Assembly (NCBI GenBank): GCA_945982465.1
Contig: CAMFSB010000060.1
Coordinates: 1-8,374 of the forward strand
Origin: an uncultured Faecalibacterium sp.
GTDB taxonomy: Bacteria; Bacillota; Clostridia; Oscillospirales; Ruminococcaceae
Direction: 5' to 3'
Length of the DNA stretch: 8,374 nt
Shown: piece by piece, positions 1-4,947 of the stretch
Layout of the letters: every line of letters starts with the position of its first letter
How positions within the stretch are numbered: position 1 is the first letter of the stretch
Notes under the pieces: generated by a model
Seen by the model: only the letters and a program-made list of their open reading frames with translations
Told to the model about the DNA's origin: nothing
Database searches by the model: none
Made by a program: the position numbers and the translations under genes

Positions 1-305
1 CCCGCCGCGTCGCCGCCGCGCATATCGCCGAAAATGAAGCCCCCCCTAACCCGCGCGCTCACCTTGGTGGACACCGTGCCCTTGGACCGGCGCTGCTTTT
101 GGGCCAGCTCGCTCACCGTGATGCCGGGGTTCTTTTCGATCAGGGAAAGGGTGTATACCTCCACCTGCTTGACCAGCACGCCCGTGCCGTAATCCCGCGA
201 ACGGTAAAGCAGGTCGCTGTAGGCCATGACGAACTGGTTGATCTCGCCCACATACGCGCTCAGATTCGTTTTTTCGGTGTCGCCCACATTATAATACTGG
301 ACCAT
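1..305 (-). CDS. MarR-family winged-helix transcriptional regulator (partial, C-terminus beyond left edge)
   Basis: The gene runs off the left edge, so only the first 101 residues are visible. The N-terminal helix (about residues 14-36) would belong to the dimer interface. It is followed by a MarR-type winged helix: a helix at 44-57, then GITVSELAQK (61-70), then a recognition helix around SKGTVSTKVSARV (74-86), then the start of the wing (GGFIFGD, 88-94). MarR proteins are dimeric DNA-binding repressors or activators, often released by small ligands and often encoded divergently from the gene they control; the divergent esterase fits that. The start is the ATG at 303-305, with AAAGGA (minus strand, 315-320) nine bases upstream. 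The wing crosses a run of seven C on the plus strand (40-46). The reading frame stays open and sensible through it, so I see no frameshift. Family assignment is fairly sure; the ligand and targets cannot be read. Confidence 0.8.
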   Translation of the reverse strand, partial: MVQYYNVGDTEKTNLSAYVGEINQFVMAYSDLLYRSRDYGTGVLVKQVEVYTLSLIEKNPGITVSELAQKQRRSKGTVSTKVSARVRGGFIFGDMRGGDAA

Positions 306-314
306 CGTGTTTAT

Positions 315-329
315 TCCTTTCTGAAAGGA
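315..329. promoter_or_regulatory. Perfect 7+1+7 palindrome covering the MarR gene's ribosome-binding site
   Basis: The 15 bases TCCTTTCTGAAAGGA (plus strand) are perfectly symmetric about base 322. On the minus-strand transcript the second arm is the Shine-Dalgarno AAAGGA of the MarR-family gene. It could be a second operator. Alternatively, as RNA, UCCUU and AAGGA could pair around a 5-nt loop and hide the ribosome site. The symmetry is certain; the role is open. Confidence 0.4.
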
Positions 330-442
330 CTCACTGCCCATTGTTGTATCGGTACTGCCGCCCGCCCAGGCCGCGGAGTACGGCCGACGATTTGTATCTA
401 TATCCGGTCTGTGCAAAAGCGGATGTGACCTGATTGTTCGGT

Positions 443-466
443 TTAATACTGTAATTATAGCATGAA
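443..466. promoter_or_regulatory. Candidate MarR operator: imperfect palindrome over the -10 box
   Basis: Nine of twelve base pairs are symmetric across a centre between 454 and 455. The core CTGTAATTATAG (449-460) is symmetric except for one pair. The length and AT-rich character are typical of MarR operators. It overlaps the minus-strand TATAAT. It also overlaps a weak plus-strand promoter guess for the esterase: TTGTTC at 434-439 with TATAGC at 456-461, spacer 16. One dimer could therefore cover both divergent promoters. This is a sequence-symmetry argument only. Confidence 0.45.
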
Positions 467-482
467 CTGTTTATCCCCGCAA
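454..482 (-). promoter_or_regulatory. Probable promoter of the MarR-family gene
   Basis: On the minus strand there is a perfect TATAAT (plus-strand 454-459) preceded, after a 17-nt spacer, by TTGCGG (477-482), a weak -35 box. Transcription would start near 447, giving an untranslated leader of about 140 nt. The -10 box lies inside the palindrome at 443-466, so a bound dimer would block it. Positions and boxes are seen directly; promoter activity is inferred. Confidence 0.55.
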
Positions 483-595
483 GAAAAGTTTTATACAAGA
501 ACATTTTACGCCGACGCTCGACAAATGTTGTGGCCTCTACTGATACTTTTTCGATCCATCGGCGAAAAAAAATTGCAAGCAAAGGAGCAACGATC

Positions 596-1609
596 ATGGC
601 AAAACTGTACATGAACCCCAAAAACCGCCCCGACGATCTGCGCCGGGTAAACTGGCAGCAGGCCCGCGTGCTGGAAATGCAGAAGGAATACGCCGATGCG
701 TTCAGCACCCAGGCCGGCAGCTACGATGAAATGCGCGCGGCCTACCGTGTCGAGCGCCGGATGTGGAATACCGGCGGCCCCGAAATGGCCGAAACCGTAG
801 AGCTGCGCGTTCCCTTTGGCGAAACCGGCGATACCGTACCCGCCCGCCTGCTGCGGCCGGCGGCGCAGCCCGGCCTGCCCGTGCTGTTCTTCATCCACGG
901 CGGCGGCTTTGTGGAGGGCGACAACGACACCCACAACCTGGTGCAGCGCAAGCTGGCGGCCTACGCGGGCTGCGCCGTCATCGGCATTGAATACAGCCTT
1001 TCGCCCGAGGTGCGGTACCCCCGCGCGGTGGAAGAATGCGCGGCTGTGGTAAAATACGCCCTTGCCAATGCCGAAACGCTGGGCATCGACCCGGAGCGCA
1101 TCGGCTTTGCGGGCGATTCCGGTGGCGCCAACCTGTCCATGGCCACCACACTGTACCTGCGCGACCAGGGCTTTGACACCAGCGTGATCAAGGCAAACCT
1201 GCTGTACTACGGCGCTTACGGCCTGACCAACGGCATCAGCGCCAGCCTGCACGGCGGCAGCTGGGACGGCATGGGCGAAGCCGACCTGGCCTTTTACTGG
1301 AGCCTGTACCTGCCCGAGGGCTGCACCGACAGCCGCGACTGCCCCTATTTCAACCTGTATGTGAACGATCTGAGCTACGGCATGCCCAGCTGCTTCTTTG
1401 TGGCGGCCGGCCTGGATCCCCTGCGGGATGACAGCAAGCTGATGTACGAGATCCTCACCGACCACGGCGTGCCCTGCGAATACCGCGAGTACGAGGGCGC
1501 GCTGCACGCCTTCCTGCACTACAGCAAGGTCATGGACGATGCCGAGGACGCCCTGCGCCGCGGCGCGCACTTCTTTGCCCGTGCCTGCGGCCTGGACCCC
1601 CGCAACTGA
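596..1609 (+). CDS. Alpha/beta-hydrolase, HSL / acetyl-esterase (Aes) type
   Basis: A 337-residue cytoplasmic serine hydrolase of the hormone-sensitive-lipase group (Abhydrolase_3, family IV), predicted to cleave short acyl or acetyl esters of small or sugar-linked substrates. The oxyanion motif HGGG is at 101-104 followed by FVEGD. The nucleophile elbow is GDSGG at 173-177 (Ser175). The acid is Asp274 in GLDPLRDD, and the base is His304 in GALHAFLH. The YPRAVEE segment at 141-147 is also typical. Length matches the family. There is no signal peptide. The start is the ATG at 596, because AAAGGAG at 581-587 sits eight bases upstream; an in-frame ATG at 530 has no ribosome site and adds 22 basic, unrelated-looking residues. 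It is divergent from the MarR-family gene, which probably regulates it, and is followed by a strong terminator. The catalytic class is secure; the natural substrate is unknown. Confidence 0.9.
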   Translation: MAKLYMNPKNRPDDLRRVNWQQARVLEMQKEYADAFSTQAGSYDEMRAAYRVERRMWNTGGPEMAETVELRVPFGETGDTVPARLLRPAAQPGLPVLFFIHGGGFVEGDNDTHNLVQRKLAAYAGCAVIGIEYSLSPEVRYPRAVEECAAVVKYALANAETLGIDPERIGFAGDSGGANLSMATTLYLRDQGFDTSVIKANLLYYGAYGLTNGISASLHGGSWDGMGEADLAFYWSLYLPEGCTDSRDCPYFNLYVNDLSYGMPSCFFVAAGLDPLRDDSKLMYEILTDHGVPCEYREYEGALHAFLHYSKVMDDAEDALRRGAHFFARACGLDPRN

Positions 1610-1624
1610 GCACCGGCACCCCCA

Positions 1625-1661
1625 CAAAGCGCCCTGCGCCGCAATGGGCGGGGCCGCTTTG
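1625..1661 (+). other. GC-rich stem-loop downstream of the esterase
   Basis: CAAAGCG (1625-1631) pairs perfectly with CGCTTTG (1655-1661) around a GC-rich interior. No T-run follows, so it is not a terminator by itself. It could stabilise the 3' end of the esterase message. Low weight. Confidence 0.3.
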
Positions 1662-1704
1662 CCGCATCCCGCCCCTCTCGGCCCGTCCGCGGGCGGAACA
1701 CCGC

Positions 1705-1757
1705 AGCCGGGGCCGGCCCTTTTGGGCCGGCCCCGGCTGTTTATTGTTTTGTTTTTG
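1705..1757 (+). terminator. Intrinsic terminator of the esterase gene
   Basis: A perfect 15-bp stem (1705-1719 with 1724-1738) closes on a TTTT loop and is followed by a T-rich stretch (1740-1756) on the plus strand. It lies about 95 bases after the esterase stop and faces the converging DUF3842 gene. Read on the minus strand the hairpin is not followed by a T-run, so it should terminate only plus-strand transcription efficiently. Confidence 0.9.
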
Positions 1758-1773
1758 CTAAAAGCCGCCGCGC

Positions 1774-2178
1774 TTACAGCACGGCTTCCAGCTTTTGCAG
1801 GGCGTCGGCAATGAGGGCCGAGGCCGAAAGCCCCGGCACGCCCGCCACCAGCGTTTCGCAGCGGTTCATGGGGATCAGGATCTTGACCGCGCGGCTGCTG
1901 CCCACGGCTGCCGCCATGGCGGGCGAGATCTCGCCCAGCAGGGCGTCGGCCAGCACAATGCCGATGGGGCCCAGGATCACATCAGCGCGGCGGCTGTTCA
2001 CGATCACCGCGTTTTCGCCGGTGGCCACGCGGCGCGCGCCGCCTTTCATCATGCTTTCGGTGGCAAGGCTGTTGGTGCCCACCGCCGTCAGCGTCACCTC
2101 CGGGTGCGCCTTTGTGATCTGCTCCACCAGCTCGCGGCCCAGCTTGCCGCCCTGCCCGTCGATGACCAAAACCTCCAT
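1774..2178 (-). CDS. DUF3842 family protein
   Basis: A 134-residue soluble protein with no signal peptide, recognised as DUF3842, a small family of Firmicutes of unknown function. It opens with a beta strand and glycine-rich turn, VLVIDGQGGKLG (3-14), like a Rossmann nucleotide-binding loop. Conserved-looking segments follow: GTNSLATESMMKGGA (34-48), ATGENAVIVNSRRADVI (52-68) and GEISPAMAAAV (82-92). The start is ATG at 2176-2178, with GGAGGAACG (minus strand, 2183-2191) upstream. It lies 51 bases downstream of the ECF S-component gene in the same direction and surely shares its transcript, which suggests a role linked to the transported vitamin or its sensing. That link is inference; the biochemical role is unknown. 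Confidence 0.8.
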   Translation of the reverse strand: MEVLVIDGQGGKLGRELVEQITKAHPEVTLTAVGTNSLATESMMKGGARRVATGENAVIVNSRRADVILGPIGIVLADALLGEISPAMAAAVGSSRAVKILIPMNRCETLVAGVPGLSASALIADALQKLEAVL

Positions 2179-2198
2179 TGCTCGTTCCTCCGTTTGCC

Positions 2199-2216
2199 GC
2201 GCGGCTGCCGCCGCGC
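2199..2216 (-). other. Intercistronic stem-loop between ECF S component and DUF3842
   Basis: A perfect 7-bp stem (2199-2205 with 2210-2216) with a 4-nt loop sits in the 51-bp gap, just ahead of the DUF3842 ribosome site. There is no T-run, so it is not a terminator. It may set relative expression or RNA stability. Confidence 0.35.
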
Positions 2217-2229
2217 CAAAATGACAGCC

Positions 2230-2766
2230 TTATTCTATCACTTTGGCACGCTGCAATGCAACCACCAGCAGCGGGATCAGGATCAGCAGCAGGATGATGC
2301 CCGGGATGGAGCCCAGCAGCACAGCGGCCAGAAATGCGTCCAGCGTAAAGGCCGTGCCCGCCAGGCCCGCCATCAAAAAGCGCACCACGCCCCACACAAG
2401 GCGGCCCGCCACCATGGCCGTGACCAGCGCCGCGTAGATCATGGGCAGGGTATGCTTTTTGGCCTTGGCATATACCAGGCCCGACACCAGGCCGTAGGTG
2501 GCCAGCTCAAAGGCCATCGCCAGGCCGGTGGGGTAGATGGGCGGCATGCCGAACAGCAGATAGCGCAGCAGCGGCGCCACAAAGCCCACAGCCGCGCCCC
2601 ACGGCCCGCCGCACACAAAGCCGCACAGCAGCACCGGGAAGTGCATGGGCAGCAGCGCGCTGCCGATCTGGGGGATCTGGCCGGTCAGAAAGGGCAGCAC
2701 CATGCACAGCGCCAGCATCAGCGCGGCCAGAACCATTTTTTTCACATTGAAACGGGTAGCGTTCAT
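2230..2766 (-). CDS. ECF transporter S component (vitamin-type substrate-binding membrane subunit)
   Basis: A 178-residue membrane protein with about six hydrophobic helices, the usual size of an S component. S components bind a vitamin or precursor outside the membrane and dock on a shared EcfT/EcfA1/EcfA2 module, whose genes are not in this window. Helix 1 (about 10-27) carries the AxxxA motif (Ala15, Ala19) used to contact EcfT. The segment LPMHFPVLLCGFVCGGPWG (39-57), followed by PLLRYLLFGMPP (65-76) and AFELATYGLVSGLVY (85-99), resembles S components I associate with predicted pantothenate transporters (PanT-like). That substrate is a guess from memory. The start is ATG at 2764-2766 with AGGAGGA (minus strand, 2773-2779); an upstream in-frame extension would run through the leader terminator and is rejected. 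Expression is probably set by the attenuator leader. Confidence 0.85.
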   Translation of the reverse strand: MNATRFNVKKMVLAALMLALCMVLPFLTGQIPQIGSALLPMHFPVLLCGFVCGGPWGAAVGFVAPLLRYLLFGMPPIYPTGLAMAFELATYGLVSGLVYAKAKKHTLPMIYAALVTAMVAGRLVWGVVRFLMAGLAGTAFTLDAFLAAVLLGSIPGIILLLILIPLLVVALQRAKVIE

Positions 2767-2955
2767 TTTGTTTCCTCCTGTTTTGCGGCGCGGTCGCCCC
2801 AGCAAAAAAGGCGCCCATCCTCCCTTTTGGGAGAACAGACGCCTTCCAGACAACTCAAACCGGAGCGCTTTTCTTCAGCCCGGCCGCCGCGGCCGTTTGA
2901 TCACGTTTTACAAAGCCGGCCTTGTGGCGGGCACGCGCGGCTTCGTGCCGTGCCG
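2767..2955 (-). ncRNA. Structured 5' leader with transcription attenuator (unassigned riboswitch-type element)
   Basis: Between the promoter and the ECF gene lie about 190 nt with no ORF of note. In transcript order there is first a CG-rich hairpin: GGCACG (2949-2954, or the tandem copy 2944-2949) with CGTGCC (2930-2935). Next comes GGCCG (2917-2921) and TTTG (2911-2914) pairing with CAAA (2896-2899) and CGGCC (2891-2895), around an 11-nt loop TAAAACGTGAT. Then follows a region that can form either an antiterminator (2829-2881) or the terminator (2804-2843). Such mutually exclusive folds before a vitamin-transporter gene are typical of riboswitches. I compared it by eye with TPP, THF, FMN, cobalamin and preQ1 consensus features and saw no convincing match. 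Confidence 0.55.
2804..2843 (-). terminator. Attenuator terminator in the ECF leader
   Basis: On the minus strand a 15-bp stem with several G-U pairs (2829-2843 with 2810-2824) closes on an AAAA loop and is followed by TTTTTT (2804-2809). It lies 37 bases upstream of the ECF start codon and after the promoter at 2960-2989. It would therefore stop transcription before the coding region. It can also catch read-through from the upstream M23-like gene, which has no terminator of its own. Confidence 0.85.
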
Positions 2956-2959
2956 CTTT

Positions 2960-2989
2960 AGTGTAGCAGAAGCCGGCGGGGCTTGTCAA
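2960..2989 (-). promoter_or_regulatory. Promoter of the ECF S component - DUF3842 operon
   Basis: Minus-strand TTGACA (2984-2989) is a perfect -35 box, followed after 18 nt by TACACT (2960-2965), a four-of-six -10 box. It begins eight bases after the stop codon of the M23-like gene. This shows the ECF operon is an independent unit with a long leader. Confidence 0.8.
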
Positions 2990-2996
2990 GGGCTGT

Positions 2997-4295
2997 TCAC
3001 TCCTGCCAGAACAGCCCGCTGCTGCCGCGGAACAGCGTCCACGGGTCGATGCTCTTGTTGCCGATCTTCACATCCAGCGTCAGCAGGCTGCCGGACAGCC
3101 CCACCGGCCCGTTTTGCAGCACGGCGTCGCCCTTTTTCACGTAGAGTTCCTGCAGGCCGTACAGGTATGTACGCACGCCGCAGCCGTGGTCGATGACCAC
3201 GGTGTTGCCGGTAAGCTGCAAATAGCCCGCGTACGCCACCGTGCCGCCCGCCGGGGCGCACACTTCGTCGCCTTCCGGTACTGCCAGCAGGGTCGAGTTG
3301 GAACGGCCCAGGTTCTGCCCGGCGATGATCCGGGTCTGGCCGTAGCCGATCACCACATCGTACCGCTGCACCGGGCACAGCCAGGGGCCGGCCCAGGCCT
3401 TTGCGCCCGAAACCGCCGTGTACAGCGGCCAGATGGTATTGCGGAATTCCTCGCCGCCGGTGCCGCTTTCCGCGCCGGGATCGGCGTCCAGCCGGGCCGT
3501 GCCGTAATCCCGCCCGCTGACCCGGACGGTGGTTTCCACGGTCTGCTCGCCGCAGCTTACCCGCAGCACATGGTCGCCTGCCTCGGCGTTGTAGGCCACG
3601 GGCAGGTAGCCGCACCAGCCGCGGGCGGTTTTTTCAAACGTGACCGGGCCTAAGGCGCACTCGGCGGACGGGGCGGCCGTGCCCAACACGCCGGTGACCA
3701 GAATGCCCACCGCCGCGCCCTGCGCCGCCTTTTGGGCCGAAAGGGTGACCGCCGGCTCCGCCGCCAGCGTAAAGCGGAAGGTATAGCTGTAATAGCCGGT
3801 GGCGCGGGCCGGCGTTTCCAGGCCGGGGTTTTTCAGCACCGGGCCGGTGTGCTCGGCAAAGCCGGCGGCCGTCATGCCCTTGGCCAGGTGCCACAGCCGC
3901 ACCTCCGCCTTGTATTCGCCGTTGGCCGGGTAGGCAAAGCCCGCGTATTCGCCCAGCGTGCCGCTGAACTGCACCGCGCCGTCCGGCCCGGTGATGCGCA
4001 GTTCGCTGTAGGTGGTCCAGTCCGGCACGGTCAGGGCGGGGTGAGCGTCCGACACGGTGCCCAGCTTCTGCACGGTCAGAGTCTGGGCCTGCTCAAAGCT
4101 TTTATCCAACGCCCCGCCCAGCAGCGGAACATGCCAGCACCAGCCGTTCACAGCCAGCTCTGTGCCCGCAAAGGCGGCCGTTTGTTCCGGCAGCCTGGCT
4201 TCGGTGGTAAAATAGTAGCTTACGCCCATGGCCGCGGCCAAAAACAGGCACACGCCCGCCGCCACGCCCACAAGCCATATCAGAAAACGCTTCAT
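2997..4295 (-). CDS. Membrane-anchored LytM/M23-like protein with degenerate active site
   Basis: 432 residues: a short basic N-terminus, one hydrophobic helix (about 4-28), an extracytoplasmic beta-rich region (about 40-270, possibly Ig-like), and a C-terminal M23/LytM-like fold (about 305-422). The fold is visible in GTVAYAGYLQLTGNTVVIDHGCGVRTY (351-377), followed by VKKGDAV (386-392), GLSGS (399-403) and LLTLDVKIGNKSIDP (404-418). Active M23 enzymes cut peptidoglycan cross-bridges with zinc held by an HxxxD and an HxH. Here the HxxxD region reads GRSNSTLLAVPEGD and the HxH position reads LLT, so all ligands seem lost. A structural or enzyme-activating role, as for EnvC/NlpD or Bacillus SpoIIQ, is inferred. 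I prefer the ATG at 4295: AAAGGA (4304-4309) is eight bases upstream, whereas the ATG at 4304 overlaps that site. Confidence 0.75.
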   Translation of the reverse strand: MKRFLIWLVGVAAGVCLFLAAAMGVSYYFTTEARLPEQTAAFAGTELAVNGWCWHVPLLGGALDKSFEQAQTLTVQKLGTVSDAHPALTVPDWTTYSELRITGPDGAVQFSGTLGEYAGFAYPANGEYKAEVRLWHLAKGMTAAGFAEHTGPVLKNPGLETPARATGYYSYTFRFTLAAEPAVTLSAQKAAQGAAVGILVTGVLGTAAPSAECALGPVTFEKTARGWCGYLPVAYNAEAGDHVLRVSCGEQTVETTVRVSGRDYGTARLDADPGAESGTGGEEFRNTIWPLYTAVSGAKAWAGPWLCPVQRYDVVIGYGQTRIIAGQNLGRSNSTLLAVPEGDEVCAPAGGTVAYAGYLQLTGNTVVIDHGCGVRTYLYGLQELYVKKGDAVLQNGPVGLSGSLLTLDVKIGNKSIDPWTLFRGSSGLFWQE

Positions 4296-4396
4296 CGTCC
4301 CCATCCTTTCCCGTCCGGCGCCGCCTGCGGCCGACTTTTGTTGTTGATACGCGCGCGGGGGCGCAGAAATTTCAGATCCAGCCCTTTTGTGATCAT

Positions 4397-4425
4397 TTTG
4401 TACCTTTTACAGGCATAAAATGCAA
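4397..4425 (-). promoter_or_regulatory. Possible promoter of the M23-like gene
   Basis: Minus-strand TTGCAT (4420-4425), a 17-nt spacer and TACAAA (4397-4402) form a moderate promoter, with an untranslated leader of about 95 nt. The -35 box lies in the T-rich tail of the upstream gene's terminator. The boxes are only half matched, so this is tentative. Confidence 0.4.
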
Positions 4426-4465
4426 AAATACGCGCCAAAAGGCAGCTATTCTGCCCTTTGGCGCG
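4421..4465 (-). terminator. Intrinsic terminator of the small membrane-protein gene
   Basis: A 15-bp stem with one G-U pair (4451-4465 with 4431-4445) and a 5-nt loop is followed on the minus strand by TATTTTTGCATTTT. It starts about 30 bases after the stop at 4495 and insulates that gene from the M23-like gene. Confidence 0.9.
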
Positions 4466-4494
4466 CCGGAACGTACTGGACTCTTACAGCAGGA

Positions 4495-4860
4495 TCATTC
4501 CGCCTTGGGCGCGGCGTCCTGTGCGGGCGCGGCCTCCTGCGCGGGGGCAGCTTCCTCCGCGGGGGCGGCGGGGGTCTCCTCGTCCTCAAAATCCTCGCTG
4601 AACAGCAGCTTTTCGTACTCGTCCAGCTCTTTTTCGCGGCGGTGCAGATACACCGCAACAGCGGCCAGCGCACCGGCAACAGCGGCCAGCGCGGCGATTA
4701 CGGCTACCAATACGGACTTTTTCATGGTCACGACACTCTCCTTCTGGCGGCGGAGCCTGCGCTCCGCCTGGTGCTTCAGTCGGGCAACTTTGACGAAAAT
4801 GCCTGCGGCGGCGGCCATGCCGCCCAGCAGCTTGCAGGTGAACCGCAAAAGATGGAACAT
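4495..4860 (-). CDS. Small membrane protein with acidic Ala/Pro-rich tail; two possible starts
   Basis: 121 residues, no family recognised. A first hydrophobic stretch (about 9-26) is followed by a basic segment (27-41, KVARLKHQAERRLRRQK). Met46 then begins MKKSVLVAVIAALAAVAGAL, a clear membrane helix (49-71), then a charged segment HRREKELDEYEK and an acidic stretch FSEDFEDEE. The tail is low complexity, with AAPAQE/AAPAQD repeats. The start at 4860 has AAGGAG (4869-4874) at eight bases and a consensus promoter just upstream. The internal ATG at 4723-4725 also has a ribosome-site-like AAGGAGAG and would give a 76-residue, one-helix protein. The gene is monocistronic with its own promoter and terminator. 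Function unknown; the tail may be cytoplasmic or extracytoplasmic depending on which start is used. Confidence 0.65.
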   Translation of the reverse strand: MFHLLRFTCKLLGGMAAAAGIFVKVARLKHQAERRLRRQKESVVTMKKSVLVAVIAALAAVAGALAAVAVYLHRREKELDEYEKLLFSEDFEDEETPAAPAEEAAPAQEAAPAQDAAPKAE

Positions 4861-4893
4861 TCTGCCGGCTCCTTCCGCTTTTATATTACTTTC

Positions 4894-4922
4894 ATTATAC
4901 CCGCCCTGCCGCCAAAATACAA
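4894..4922 (-). promoter_or_regulatory. Promoter of the small membrane-protein gene
   Basis: Minus-strand TTGTAT (4917-4922), a 17-nt spacer and a perfect TATAAT (4894-4899) lie about 34 bases upstream of the ATG at 4860, giving a leader of about 27 nt that includes the ribosome site. This supports use of the longer start. Confidence 0.75.
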
Positions 4923-4947
4923 CTGAAATTTCTGTGAATGGCTGCCC

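Noticed and set aside
40..46. Run of seven C as a possible frameshift in the MarR-family gene
   Set aside because: Careful counting shows the frame remains open to the edge and continues with a plausible wing (GGFIFGD), so no frameshift is needed.
189..206. MutY Fe-S cysteine spacing (residue numbers) of seven instead of six as a defect
   Set aside because: All four cysteines are present and I recall the longer first loop as common in clostridial MutY, so it is probably normal variation.
530..595. 22-residue N-terminal extension of the esterase
   Set aside because: The ATG at 530 has no ribosome site, while the ATG at 596 has AAAGGAG eight bases upstream and gives the usual family length.
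506..1627. Long minus-strand open frame antisense to the esterase
   Set aside because: It mirrors the third-position GC bias of the esterase gene, has no ribosome site, and its translation is low-complexity Ala/Val/Gly/His without domain features. The plus-strand frame has a full catalytic triad.
1705..1738. Bidirectional terminator shared by the esterase and DUF3842 genes
   Set aside because: The hairpin is symmetric, but only the plus strand has a T-run after it. The minus strand continues with GC-rich sequence.
2767..2853. N-terminal extension of the ECF S component to 2853
   Set aside because: It would translate the attenuator terminator. The ATG at 2766 has a strong AGGAGGA site at proper spacing and begins a normal S component.
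2829..2905. TPP or THF riboswitch in the ECF leader
   Set aside because: Fragments such as GGGCTGA and CTGGAA recall TPP elements, and CGCTCC recalls THF elements, but the other conserved blocks are missing or out of order.
1795..2961. Plus-strand open frame across DUF3842, the ECF gene and the leader
   Set aside because: His/Gln/Arg-rich translation, antisense to two recognisable proteins and a terminator hairpin.
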